Notes under the pieces: generated by a model
The model's database searches: none
Told to the model about the DNA's origin: nothing
Seen by the model: only the letters and a program-made list of their open reading frames with translations
Made by a program: the position numbers and the translations under genes
In this document: piece after piece, positions 8,812 to 19,078 of the stretch
How positions within the stretch are numbered: position 1 is the stretch's first letter
Layout of the letters: each line of letters opens with the position of its first letter
Source of the DNA: Bradyrhizobium sp. WSM1743
GTDB lineage: Bacteria > Pseudomonadota > Alphaproteobacteria > Rhizobiales > Xanthobacteraceae
Direction of reading: 5' to 3'
Length of the DNA stretch: 64,000 nt
Assembly: GCF_000473065.1 (NCBI RefSeq)
Contig: NZ_AXAZ01000016.1
Coordinates: 84,580 to 148,579, forward strand

Positions 8812-10587
8812 ATGCTGGACCGGACGCAGGATATTTCCATCGCCGCACAGGCCTGGCTCGACGCATTCGAGCGCACGCTGGGCAAGCCCGATCCCGCCGC
8901 GCTGGTTCCCCTCTTCGTCACCGACGGCTTCTGGCGCGACGTGCTGGCGCTGAGCTGGAACCTGCAGACGGTCGCGGGCCGCGATACGATTACGCAAGCG
9001 CTGGCAGCGCTCGCGCCCAAGGCGGCACCAGCCAAATTCGAGATCGCACCCAACCGGGCGCCGCCGCGGTGGGTGATGCGGGCCGGCACGAACAACATCG
9101 AAGCCATCTTCAGTTTCGAGACCTCGATCGGCCGCGGCAGCGGCATCGTGCGGCTCGTCCCTGATGCCGCCGACGGCGACCGACTGAAGGCATGGACGCT
9201 GCTCACTGCGCTCGATGAATTGAAAGGCTTCGAGGAACAGCTCGGTACCTCGCGGCCGCGGGGACAGGCCTATTCGCGCGATTTCCGCGGGCCGAACTGG
9301 CTCGACCAGCGCAACGCCTCGCGCGGCTACGCCGACCACGATCCGGCCGTGCTGGTGGTCGGCGGCGGCCAGGCCGGCCTCGCGATCGCGGCGCGGCTGA
9401 AGCAGTTGAAGGTCGATACCCTGATCGTCGATCGCGGGATGCGGATCGGCGACAATTGGCGCAAGCGCTATCACGCACTGACGCTGCACAACCAGGTGCA
9501 GGTCAATCACCTCCCCTACATGCCGTTCCCGCCGAGCTGGCCGGTCTATATCCCCAAGGACAAGCTCGCCAACTGGTTCGAAGCTTACGTCGACGCGATG
9601 GAGCTGAACTTCTGGACCGGCACGGAGTTCGAGGATGGCGCCTATGACGAGGCCAATGGGCAGTGGAGGGTGACGCTGCGGCGCGCCGACGGCAGCCGGC
9701 GTACCATGCATCCGCATCACGTGATCATGGCGACCGGCGTCAGCGGCATCGCCAATATTCCAGACATTCCGACTCTCGACAATTTCAAGGGCACGCTGGT
9801 GCATTCCAGCCGCTACGAGGACGGCGAGAGCTGGATAGGCAAGCGCGCCATCGTCATCGGCACCGGCAACAGCGGCCACGACATCGCACAGGACCTCCAT
9901 TCCAGCGGCGCCGAGGTAACGCTGGTCCAGCGCTCGCCGACGCTGGTCACCAATATCGAGCCGTCGGCGCAGCTCGCCTACGCCACCTACAATGAGGGCA
10001 CGCTCGAGGACAATGATCTGATCGCAGCCTCGATGCCGACGCCGCTCGCCAGGAAGACGCATGTGATGCTGACCGAGCAGTCGAAGCAGCTCGACAAGGA
10101 GCTGCTCGACGGCCTTACCCGCGTCGGCTTCAAGCTCGACTTCGGCGAGGCCGGCACCGGCTGGCAGTTCAAATACCTCACCCGCGGCGGCGGTTATTAT
10201 TTCAATGTCGGCTGCTCCAACCTCATCGTCGAGGGCAAGATCAAGCTCAGGCAGTTTTCCGAGATCGAAAGCTTCGTCACCGAAGGCGCGCGGATGAAGG
10301 ACGGCTCGATCATTGCGGCCGACCTCATCGTGCTCTCGACCGGCTACAAGCCGCAGGAGTACCTCGTGCGAAAGCTGTTCGGCGATGCCATCGCCGACCG
10401 CGTCGGCCCGATCTGGGGCTTCGGCGACGGCTTTGAGCTGCGCAACATGTATGCGCGCACGAAGCAGCCCGGCCTCTGGTTCATCGCCGGCAGCCTCGCG
10501 CAATGCCGGATCAACTCGAAATATCTCGCGCTGCAGATCAAGGCGATCGAGCAGGGAGTCCTGGGGCGTGAGGTGGGTGCAACTTGA
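8812..10587 (+). CDS. Class B flavin-containing monooxygenase with N-terminal NTF2/SnoaL-like domain
   Basis: A 591-aa NAD(P)H/FAD enzyme. Residues 1 to about 140 look like an NTF2/SnoaL-type alpha+beta cone (PDPAALVPLFVTDGFWRDVLAL), an unusual appendage. The FAD Rossmann motif VVGGGQAGLAIAARLKQL follows near residue 180, then the FMO fingerprint FKGTLVHSSRYEDG and a second dinucleotide motif VIGTGNSGHDIAQDL. These indicate a class B FMO or Baeyer-Villiger-like oxygenase. The ATG at 8812 follows GAGG at 8802-8805. It lies 162 bp after the acyl-CoA ligase in the same direction. The substrate is unknown. Confidence 0.87.
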   Translation: MLDRTQDISIAAQAWLDAFERTLGKPDPAALVPLFVTDGFWRDVLALSWNLQTVAGRDTITQALAALAPKAAPAKFEIAPNRAPPRWVMRAGTNNIEAIFSFETSIGRGSGIVRLVPDAADGDRLKAWTLLTALDELKGFEEQLGTSRPRGQAYSRDFRGPNWLDQRNASRGYADHDPAVLVVGGGQAGLAIAARLKQLKVDTLIVDRGMRIGDNWRKRYHALTLHNQVQVNHLPYMPFPPSWPVYIPKDKLANWFEAYVDAMELNFWTGTEFEDGAYDEANGQWRVTLRRADGSRRTMHPHHVIMATGVSGIANIPDIPTLDNFKGTLVHSSRYEDGESWIGKRAIVIGTGNSGHDIAQDLHSSGAEVTLVQRSPTLVTNIEPSAQLAYATYNEGTLEDNDLIAASMPTPLARKTHVMLTEQSKQLDKELLDGLTRVGFKLDFGEAGTGWQFKYLTRGGGYYFNVGCSNLIVEGKIKLRQFSEIESFVTEGARMKDGSIIAADLIVLSTGYKPQEYLVRKLFGDAIADRVGPIWGFGDGFELRNMYARTKQPGLWFIAGSLAQCRINSKYLALQIKAIEQGVLGREVGAT

Positions 10588-10591
10588 ACTC

Positions 10592-10670
10592 CGTCATTGC
10601 GAGCGCAGCGAAGCAATCCAGGCTGTCTTCGCGGAGGGATTCTGGATTGCTTCGCTGCGCTCGCAATGAC
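10592..10670. repeat. Intergenic palindromic repeat, family A copy 1
   Basis: A long inverted repeat begins CGTCATTGCGAGCGCAGCGA and ends with its complement. It fills the gap between the flavin monooxygenase and the NHL-repeat gene. Related copies lie at 30897-30982 and 63510-63589. It would form an extended hairpin in RNA and may end or attenuate transcription. Confidence 0.9.
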
Positions 10671-10720
10671 AACGTGGAGATAGCATCGCAGCCCCGATAG
10701 GGAATTGAGGGAAGATACAC

Positions 10721-11698
10721 ATGCCAGCCATTCTCGGCAGCGGCGAGCACCGCTACCGCGTCGTCGAACACTTCGCAAAGCTGCCCGACGGCTGGCAGCT
10801 CACCGACGTCGCCTCGGTCGCGGTCGACAGCAAGGACCAGATCTACGTCTTCAACCGCGGCGCCCATCCGATGGTGGTGCTGGACCGCGAGGGCAATTTC
10901 CTCCGCAGTTTTGGCGAAGGACTGTTCTCCCGCGCGCATGGCCTGCACATCGATGCCGACGACAATCTCTATTGCACCGACGACGGCGACCACACCGTGC
11001 GCAAATGCACCACCGACGGCAAGGTGCAGCTGACGATCGGCATCCCCGCAAAGCCGGCGCCGTTCATGAGCGGCGAGCCGTTCCACCGCTGCACCCACAC
11101 CGCGCTGTCGCCGAAGGGCGAGATCTACGTCTCCGACGGCTACGGCAATGCGCGCGTGCACAAGTTCACGCCCGACGGCAAGCTGATCAAGAGCTGGGGC
11201 GAGCCGGGCACCGACCCCGGCCAGTTCAACATCGTGCACAATATCGCCACCGATGCCGACGGCTGGGTCTATGTCGCCGACCGCGAGAACCATCGGGTGC
11301 AGGTGTTCGACGGCGAGGGGAAATACGAGACGCAGTGGAACAATTTGCACCGCCCCTGCGCGCTGTGCCGCTGTGGCGGGACCAAGAACCCGACCTTTTT
11401 GATCGGCGAGCTCGGCCCCGGCCTTGCCATCAACCGCAATGTGCCCAATCTGGGCCCGCGGCTGTCGATCGTGGACGCCAGGGGAAATCGCATCGCACGG
11501 CTTGGCGGCGAGGAGGGCCCGGGCGTTGCCAGCGGCAAATTCCTCGCGCCGCATGGGGTCGCACTGGATTCGAGGGGCGACATCTATGTCGGCGAGGTCG
11601 GCGTCACCAACTGGGAGACCAGCTTTCCGGACGAGGAGATGCCGGCCGCGGTGCGCGCGACGCGGTGCCTGCAGAAGCTGGAGCGGGTACGGGCGTAG
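10721..11698 (+). CDS. NHL-repeat six-bladed beta-propeller protein
   Basis: A 325-aa protein of repeated NHL blades: QIYVFNRGAHPMVVLDREGN, LYCTDDGDHTVRKCTTDGK, IYVSDGYGNARVHKFTPDGK, VYVADRENHRVQVFDGEGK and IYVGEVGVTNWE. It resembles the peptidylglycine alpha-amidating lyase-like group of NHL proteins, but no lyase activity can be claimed. There is no signal peptide, so it is probably cytoplasmic. GAGGGAAG precedes the ATG. A family A palindrome separates it from the monooxygenase gene, so it may be a lower-expressed distal gene of that cluster or independent. Confidence 0.85.
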   Translation: MPAILGSGEHRYRVVEHFAKLPDGWQLTDVASVAVDSKDQIYVFNRGAHPMVVLDREGNFLRSFGEGLFSRAHGLHIDADDNLYCTDDGDHTVRKCTTDGKVQLTIGIPAKPAPFMSGEPFHRCTHTALSPKGEIYVSDGYGNARVHKFTPDGKLIKSWGEPGTDPGQFNIVHNIATDADGWVYVADRENHRVQVFDGEGKYETQWNNLHRPCALCRCGGTKNPTFLIGELGPGLAINRNVPNLGPRLSIVDARGNRIARLGGEEGPGVASGKFLAPHGVALDSRGDIYVGEVGVTNWETSFPDEEMPAAVRATRCLQKLERVRA

Positions 11699-11844
11699 CT
11701 GCCATGGCAAGGCGAGCCCCTGCTGGGGCGGGCGGTTCCGTGCGCCCCCTGGGATCGCGGCTTTTTGAGCACTTTTGCCACCCCGCCGCCGCATTGCTTG
11801 CGCTTGAATAAGTCGCTCAACGGGCTTCACAATCCCGTCACGCT

Positions 11845-11867
11845 GCATGTAGTATGTCAATACATGC
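11845..11867. promoter_or_regulatory. Inverted repeat upstream of the HNH gene (candidate operator)
   Basis: GCATGTA and TACATGC form 7-bp perfect arms with a 9-bp spacer, 37 bp before the HNH gene start, where a promoter would lie. No regulator is evident. Confidence 0.3.
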
Positions 11868-11903
11868 TGCTTCGCAGCGTACATTGGAGGCCGGGAGCGT
11901 TAC

Positions 11904-12461
11904 TTGAACGCACATGTCTCGCAAGGCAGTTGGCCGGTGTTGGTGCTGAATGCGGACTTCCGGCCGCTGAGTTACTACCCACTGTCGTTATGGTCGTGGC
12001 AGGACGCGATCAAGGCGGTGTTCCTCGACCGCGTCAACATCGTAGCGCATTACGATCAGGCGGTTCGAAGTCCCACGCTGGAAATGCAGCTGCCGAGCGT
12101 CGTCTCGCTCAAATCCTTCGTCAAGCCGACCACCCATCCCGCCTTCACCCGATTCAACGTCTTCCTGCGCGATCGTTTCGCCTGCCAATATTGCGGCTCG
12201 CCCGAAGACCTCACCTTCGATCACATCATCCCGCGCAGCAAAGGCGGCCAGACCACTTGGGAGAACGTGGTCGCGGCGTGCTCGCCGTGCAACCTGCGCA
12301 AGGGCAACCTGACGCCGGCGCAAGCAAAAATGTTTCCGCGCCAGAGCGCGTTCGCGCCGACCGTGCACCAGCTCCACCGCAACGGCCGTCTCTTCCCGCC
12401 GAATTATCTGCACGATAGCTGGCTCGACTATCTGTACTGGGATACGGAGCTGGATCCGTAG
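11904..12461 (+). CDS. HNH endonuclease family protein
   Basis: A 185-aa protein with a central HNH/beta-beta-alpha-metal domain: FACQYCGSPEDLTFDHIIPR, then ENVVAACSPCNLRKG, giving CxxC and CxxC zinc pairs and the catalytic DH. The N-terminal WPVLVLNADFRPLSYYPLSL segment is typical of stand-alone HNH proteins of alphaproteobacteria. The start is TTG at 11904, since GGGAG at 11893-11897 is well spaced and the conserved N-terminus begins there. There is no restriction-modification or phage neighbour, so it is a chromosomal nuclease of unknown role. Confidence 0.87.
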   Translation: MNAHVSQGSWPVLVLNADFRPLSYYPLSLWSWQDAIKAVFLDRVNIVAHYDQAVRSPTLEMQLPSVVSLKSFVKPTTHPAFTRFNVFLRDRFACQYCGSPEDLTFDHIIPRSKGGQTTWENVVAACSPCNLRKGNLTPAQAKMFPRQSAFAPTVHQLHRNGRLFPPNYLHDSWLDYLYWDTELDP

Positions 12462-12479
12462 GACGCGAGCCTCCGCGCG

Positions 12480-12707
12480 TTACGCCCGCTGCAAGGCAAG
12501 CGTCACGCCGCCGAGCGTGAGCGATCAGCATGCCGGTCGAGGCGGTGGTCGGTGGCAGACGGCGCAGACCCCGGCAAGGCCTCGCGCGAACAGAGGCGGC
12601 CATTGCTGCAGCAACAGCTTCATCAGCGGCCAGTTCAACGCCCAGCCGAACGCCGTCACGCAGAGGTAGAGAGAGCCGATCGTCCCGTCGCGCCGCGTCG
12701 AATCCAT
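12480..12707 (-). pseudogene. Decayed EamA/DMT-family transporter remnant
   Basis: The minus strand encodes the N-terminal part of an EamA drug/metabolite exporter (SLYLCVTAFGWALNWPLMK, then WPPLFARGLAGVCA). It then jumps to fragments from the far C-terminal part: LPPTTASTGMLIA in one frame and LTLGGVTLALQRA, followed by TAA at 12480-12482, in another. The roughly 200 central residues are missing and at least two deletions are needed. The remnant lies between the HNH and dodecin genes. No functional product is expected. Confidence 0.78.
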
Positions 12708-12855
12708 GAACAGCGCTTAGCAGGCGAACGTTGGCCGCTCCACCTCGGCTGGCCCATGCGGGCCATCGCGCAGGACGGAACCGGACCGCCTGGCGCTCGT
12801 TCAAATGGGAGCACACGCGTCGACGCGTGGCGCAGCCCAACCGAGGGAGGCCATC

Positions 12856-13077
12856 ATGCCCGCAGCCGAGCACGATCACGTCTACAAGATCCTGGACCTG
12901 GTCGGATCGTCCGAAACCTCGATCGACGACGCGATCAAGAACGCCATCAGCCGCGCGTCGAAGACCATTCGCGAGATGAGGTGGTTCGAGGTGGTGCAGA
13001 CTCGTGGCCACATCGAGAACGGTACTGTCGGCCACTATCAAGTAACCTTGCGCGTAGGCTTCACGCTCGAAGAGTGA
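12856..13077 (+). CDS. Dodecin family flavin-binding protein
   Basis: A 73-aa protein matching dodecin, a small dodecameric flavin-storage protein: [20 protein letters not shown], then [18 protein letters not shown], with the flavin-stacking Trp, and [13 protein letters not shown] at the C-terminus. The start is the ATG at 12856, preceded by GGGAGG at 12845-12850; an upstream extension lacks conservation. It is monocistronic. Confidence 0.92.
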   Translation: MPAAEHDHVYKILDLVGSSETSIDDAIKNAISRASKTIREMRWFEVVQTRGHIENGTVGHYQVTLRVGFTLEE

Positions 13078-13192
13078 CTGCGGCCCCACGTTGGATGCCA
13101 TCTGCAAGACTCGCCGACGGTGCTCTCAGAGCCCACCATCGACCCGCCGTCAGCCAGCACCGTACGCTTCTGGCTGAATCGCTTCGCGCACG

Positions 13193-14157
13193 TCAGGCGA
13201 GGTGGCACGCCACGAAGTGGCCGCCCGCCCCCTCCTTCAGCGCCGGCGCACTTTCCGCGCAGCGCGGCTGTGCGATCGGACAGCGGGTGTGGAAGTGACA
13301 GCCCGACGGCGGCTTCATCGGGCTCGGCACGTCGCCCTTGAGACGGATGCGCTCGCGCTTGAGTTTTGGATCGGGCACCGGCACCGCCGACAACAGCGCC
13401 CTGGTGTAGGGATGCTGCGGGTTGCGGTAGAGGTCGCTGGCCTTGGCCAGCTCGACGATGCGGCCGAGATACATCACCGCGACGCGGTCGGAGATGTGCT
13501 CGACGACCGAGAGATCATGGGCGACGAACAGATAGGTCAGGTTCAGCTCGGCCTGGAGGTCTTCCAGGAGGTTGATGACCTGCGCCTGGATCGACACGTC
13601 GAGCGCAGAGACCGGCTCGTCGCAGACGATCAGCTTCGGCTCGACCGCGAGCGCGCGCGCGATCACGATGCGCTGACGCTGGCCGCCGGAGAATTCGTGC
13701 GGATAGCGCCGCATGTGCTCGGCCTTGAGCCCGACCTTGACCAGCAGGCCGGCGACGCGCTCTTCACGCTCCTTGGCTGAGGTCGCGAGATTATGGATGG
13801 TGAAGGCCTCGCCGAGGATGGCACCGACCGTCATGCGCGGATTGAGCGAGGCGAACGGATCCTGGAACACCAGCTGCATATTCCGCCGCATCGCGCGCAG
13901 ATCGTGGCCGCCGAGCTTGCGCACGTCCTGGCCGTCGAAGGTGACCTCGCCGTCGGTCGGCTCGATCAGGCGCAGCACGCAGCGGCCCGTGGTGGACTTG
14001 CCGCAGCCGGACTCGCCGACGAGGCCCAGCGTCTCGCCGCGATTGACCGAGAACGACACGCCGTCGACCGCGTAGACGGTGCCGACCTGGCGCGACAACA
14101 GGCCGCCGAGCACAGGGAAATGCTTCTTCAGGCCGCTGACGCGGAGCAAAGGTTCGC

Positions 14158-14161
<4 letters not shown>
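13193..14161 (-). CDS. Dipeptide/oligopeptide ABC transporter ATP-binding protein (DppF-type)
   Basis: A 322-aa ATPase with Walker [15 protein letters not shown], signature [15 protein letters not shown], Walker [14 protein letters not shown] and the C-terminal oligopeptide-transporter extension [16 protein letters not shown], which carries Cys residues of the type that bind an Fe-S cluster in this family. It is the last gene of the minus-strand dpp block and overlaps the stop of the DppD-type gene by 4 bp (ATGA). Confidence 0.93.
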
Positions 14162-15152
<991 letters not shown>

Positions 15153-15153
<1 letters not shown>

Positions 15154-16070
15154 CAGATCACCCGTCGCGCATCGAGCGCGTCACGCAGACCGTCGCCGAT
15201 GAAGTTGATGGCGACCACCGCGATGAAGATCGCGCCGCCCGGAAACAGCGCCCAGTGCGGGCCGATGTCGAGAAAGTCCTTGGCATCATAGAGCAGCCGG
15301 CCCCAGGTCGGAGTGTCCGGCGGGAAGCCGAGGCCGAGGAAGGACAGCGTCGATTCCGCGATGATCGCGGCGGCGACGTCGATGGTGCCGGCGATGATCA
15401 CCGGGCCGACCGCATTGGGCAGGATGTGCCGCACCACCTGCCGCACCGGGCTGGCGCCGAGCGCGCGCGCGGCTTCGACGAATTCCTTCTCGCGGATCGA
15501 CAGGAACTGCGCACGCACGAGCCGCGCCACCGGCATCCAACGCAGGCCCCCGATCACGAGCACGATCAGGATGAAGATGCCACCCTCGGGGCCGAACACC
15601 TGCTTCAGCCCGTCGCGGAAGAGATAGATCAGCAGCAGGAGCAGCGGCAGCTGCGGCAGCGACAGGAACAGGTCGGTGAGCCACATCAGGCCGTGTCCGA
15701 GCGCACCGCGCGACATGCCGGCGAGCGCGCCGATCAGCGTGCCGATGAAGACCGAGACCAGCATCGCGGCGAGCCCGACCGCGAGCGAGATCCGGCCGCC
15801 ATAGATCATGCGGGCGAGGATATCCTGGCCGAGATCGTCGGTGCCAAAGGGATGCGCGAGCGACGGCCCCTGCATGCCCGCGACGATGTCGATCTCGTTG
15901 ATCTTGATGCGCCAGATGAAGGGGCCGATCACCACCGCCAGCACCAGGATGAGGAGCAGGAACGCGCTGACCACGGCGAGTTTGTGACGGCTGTAACGCC
16001 GCCACGTCTCGCGCCAGGGCGAGTAGACACCCCGCTCAGCGGAGGGAGATGCGAGGGTCAAGCCAGCCAT
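15153..16070 (-). CDS. Dipeptide/oligopeptide ABC transporter permease (DppC-type)
   Basis: A 305-aa inner-membrane permease with an N-terminal OppC segment (RYSRHKLAVVSAFLLLILVL), the periplasmic HPFGTDDLGQDILARMIYGG motif and the cytoplasmic EAA loop EAARALGASPVRQVVRHILPN that contacts the ATPase. Its start lies inside the preceding permease gene with a 35-bp overlap. Confidence 0.93.
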
Positions 16071-16995
16071 AAAGGACGTCCGCGATGAGATTGAACAGCA
16101 CGACGAGACACGCGAAGACGAAAGTGACGGCCATCACCACCGGCGTGTCGTTGGAAAGGATGGAGGAGATCAGCAGCGAGCCGATGCCGGGGATGCGGAA
16201 GATCTGCTCGGTGACGATGGCGCCGCCGAACACCGCAGGCATCTGCAACGCAATCAGCGTCACGACCGGGATCATGGCGTTGCGCATCACGTGCTTGACG
16301 ATGACCTTGGCCTGGCCAAGGCCCTTGGCGCGCGCCGTGGTGACGTAGTCGAGCCTGATCACGTCGAGCATTGCCGAGCGCACGAAGCGCGTCATCGACG
16401 CGGCCTGGAACAGGCCGAGCACCGCCACCGGCATGATCGCCTGCCGGATCATCTCCAGCACCCAGCGGATGCCCGTTGCCTTGATGTCGGTCGTATAGAC
16501 GAAAGGCAGCCAGTCCAGCGTGACCGAGAAGATCAGGATGAACAGGATGCCGGTGAAGAAGGTCGGCAGCGAGAAGCCCACGAAGGCGAGCGTGTTGGCG
16601 ATCTGGTCGAACAGCGAATAAGGCTTCGTCGCGGCATAGACACCGACCGGAATCGCGATCAGCAGCGCCAGGATCTGCGCCGAGCCGATCACGTAGAGCG
16701 TCGCCGGCAAGCGCTGGAGGATCAGCGTGTCGACGTTCATCCGGCTGACGAAGGAGAAGCCCCAGTCCCCCTGCAGCATGGCGTTGAGCCAGTGCAGGTA
16801 GCGAAGGTGAATCGGATCGTCGAGGCCGAACTTGGCCCGAAGCGCGGCCTGCACTTCAGGCGGCACGTTCGGGTTGGTCGCCAGTTCAGAGAATGGGTCG
16901 CCGGGGGCGAGCGCAAGCACGACGAACAGCACGACCGAGATTCCGAGCAGGCTCGGAATCGCGATCAGCAGGCGACGCAGGACGTATTGACTCAT
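16036..16995 (-). CDS. Dipeptide/oligopeptide ABC transporter permease (DppB-type)
   Basis: A 319-aa permease with the DppB N-terminus (YVLRRLLIAIPSLLGISVVL, then APGDPF) and the EAA loop TTARAKGLGQAKVIVKHVMRN. It starts 30 bp downstream of the stop of the binding-protein gene, so it is probably co-transcribed with it. It forms the heterodimeric channel with the DppC-type gene. Confidence 0.93.
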   Translation of the reverse strand: MSQYVLRRLLIAIPSLLGISVVLFVVLALAPGDPFSELATNPNVPPEVQAALRAKFGLDDPIHLRYLHWLNAMLQGDWGFSFVSRMNVDTLILQRLPATLYVIGSAQILALLIAIPVGVYAATKPYSLFDQIANTLAFVGFSLPTFFTGILFILIFSVTLDWLPFVYTTDIKATGIRWVLEMIRQAIMPVAVLGLFQAASMTRFVRSAMLDVIRLDYVTTARAKGLGQAKVIVKHVMRNAMIPVVTLIALQMPAVFGGAIVTEQIFRIPGIGSLLISSILSNDTPVVMAVTFVFACLVVLFNLIADVLYGWLDPRISLR

Positions 16996-17025
16996 GAGGG
17001 AAGGGCCCCGTCTAGAGTTGGGGGA

Positions 17026-18816
17026 TCATTCCTCGCGGTACCAGTCGAACAGGTTGTCGGTCTCGTTGGCCCAACCGGAAACGACCGGGCGCAAATTGTT
17101 GGCCGCCGCCTCGACCTTCAGGCGATGCTGCACCGGGATGAACACCGTGTCCTGGTACATGAGGTCGTTAGCCTTGATGTATAGCGCAGCTCGCTTGACC
17201 GGATCCATCTCGCCGTCTGCAGCCTGGATGGTCGCGTCGTACTCCTTGTTGACCCAGCGCGGGAAGTTGGTGCCCTGCCACTTGTTCTCCTTGGTGGCGA
17301 CGAGGGTCGAGAGATAGCGACGCATGTGCTGCGACGGATCAGGCTGGCTCAGCGGGATCTGGAACATCTCCATGTCGGCGTAGAACTTGGAATAAGTGTC
17401 GGGATTGCCGACGTCGGAAGAAAAGAACACGGAGGCGACGACCGATTTCAGTTCGACGTCGATGCCCGCTTTCTGGCAGGCCTGCTTGACGATCGCCTGG
17501 GTCTTCTGGCGCGGACCGTTGATCGAGGTCTGGTAGAGCAGCTTCAGCTTCTTGCCGTCCTTCTCGCGGATGCCGTCGGCGCCCGGCTTCCAGCCGGCAT
17601 CGTCCAGGATCTTCGAGGCTTTCTCGATGCTGAACTCCCACGAGGTATTCTTGGAGACGAACTTTTCGGGACCGTTGAGGAAGTTGGCCGTGGTGCGGCC
17701 GGCGCGGCCGTAGATCGCCTTCTTGACCGACTCGCGATCGATCAGCAGCGACAGCGCCTTGCGCACGGCGGGGTCGGAGAACAACGGATGCTTGGTCTTC
17801 ATCGAGGAGCGTTCGCCGTCGACCTCGGTATTGGGATCGGTGAAGTTGAGCGCTATGAACTCGGTGTCTCCGCCGACCGCATAAACGGTCTTGCCCTTGC
17901 CGCCCTTCTCCAGACGCAGCAGCACGTCATCCTCGACCTGAATATTCCAGCCGAAATCATACTCGCCGGTCTGGATTACCGCGCGCGCGGCCGAGACGGC
18001 GTCGCCGCCGCCCTTCATCTCGACGGAGTCGAAGTAGGGACGGTTCGGCATGTGATAATCGGGATTGATCACACCGCGGACGAGATCGCCCGGCTTGAAC
18101 TCGACGAACTTGTAGGGGCCGGTACCGACCGGCGAGAGGTTGGTCGGCGCCTCCCGCGATTTGGACCCTCTGTAGTCCTGGAAAAGATGTTTCGGGATGA
18201 TGGTGTTGGGCGCCCCGACGAAGGCGTCGGCCCAGAACGGCGTCGGCTTGTTGAAGAGGATGCGGACCGTGAGGTCATCCACCTTCTCGACCGTGATGTC
18301 GCGGAGCGTCGCAATCGTCAGTGCCGAGGTCGCCGGATCCTTGGCATATTCCCAGTTGAACACGACGTCGTCGGCTGTGAACGGCGTGCCGTCATGCCAT
18401 TTGACGCCGGGTTTGAGCTTCCAGGTCACCGACTTGCCGTCGGCGGCCAAGCCGCCGTTCTGGATCGAGGGAATTTCAGCGGCGAGAACCAGCTTCATGT
18501 TGCCATCGGGATCCCAACAGGCGAGCGGCTCGTAGAACAAACGCGCACCGTCCTGATCCTTGGTGCCGGTGGCGAAATGCGGGTTGAGCAAGGTCGGACC
18601 CTGCCACCACAACAGCTTCAGCGCACCGCCACCGCCGCGTTTGGTCGGCTTGTAGGTCGAGGCGCCCTCGGCCATGGCGACACCGCCGAGCGCGAGGATC
18701 TGGTTGGCCAGGGGGGCGGTGAGACCGACCGCGGCCATGTGCTTGATGAAGGCGCGGCGGTCCATCCGCCCGTCCTTCACCTGGCCGATCATCGAACGCA
18801 GTTCTTTATCCAGCAT
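17026..18816 (-). CDS. Peptide ABC transporter substrate-binding protein with Tat-type signal
   Basis: A 596-aa periplasmic solute-binding protein of the family 5 (DppA/OppA) type. The N-terminus DGRMDRRAFIKHMAAVGLTA is a twin-arginine signal, so the protein is probably exported folded. Family features include WHDGTPFTADDVVFNWEYA, PVGTGPYKFVEFKPGD and the late RAALYIKANDLMYQD. The start at 18816 follows GGGGGAC. It belongs with the downstream permease and ATPase genes and the upstream amidohydrolase; the 262-bp gap before it may hold its own promoter. Confidence 0.92.
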   Translation of the reverse strand: MLDKELRSMIGQVKDGRMDRRAFIKHMAAVGLTAPLANQILALGGVAMAEGASTYKPTKRGGGGALKLLWWQGPTLLNPHFATGTKDQDGARLFYEPLACWDPDGNMKLVLAAEIPSIQNGGLAADGKSVTWKLKPGVKWHDGTPFTADDVVFNWEYAKDPATSALTIATLRDITVEKVDDLTVRILFNKPTPFWADAFVGAPNTIIPKHLFQDYRGSKSREAPTNLSPVGTGPYKFVEFKPGDLVRGVINPDYHMPNRPYFDSVEMKGGGDAVSAARAVIQTGEYDFGWNIQVEDDVLLRLEKGGKGKTVYAVGGDTEFIALNFTDPNTEVDGERSSMKTKHPLFSDPAVRKALSLLIDRESVKKAIYGRAGRTTANFLNGPEKFVSKNTSWEFSIEKASKILDDAGWKPGADGIREKDGKKLKLLYQTSINGPRQKTQAIVKQACQKAGIDVELKSVVASVFFSSDVGNPDTYSKFYADMEMFQIPLSQPDPSQHMRRYLSTLVATKENKWQGTNFPRWVNKEYDATIQAADGEMDPVKRAALYIKANDLMYQDTVFIPVQHRLKVEAAANNLRPVVSGWANETDNLFDWYREE

Positions 18817-19078
18817 GGTTGTCCCCCGTCTGGTTCCCGTATGGATGCAGGCGGCCGCAAGAGGCGGTCGCCGGGTTTGGCTGGCGGTAGATGGCACACC
18901 GAATGGGGTGCACGTCAACTGGGACCGTGTGTATGCAAACGGTCTTCTGGCTGTCCGTTGGGCAAAACCGTGTTCCGCAGCCCAAGCGATCGGCAATCCG
19001 GCGCCAAAATACGCCGGAAACCGCGCTGCACTGCGGAAAATTTGTTCGCCGGATCAGACGAAGTATCGAGGCGAAATT

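Noticed and set aside
6577..10503. A very long open reading frame on the minus strand opposite the catabolic cluster
   Set aside because: It is the antisense of three well-recognised plus-strand genes; high GC removes stop codons from the shadow frame, and it shows no domain or start signal.
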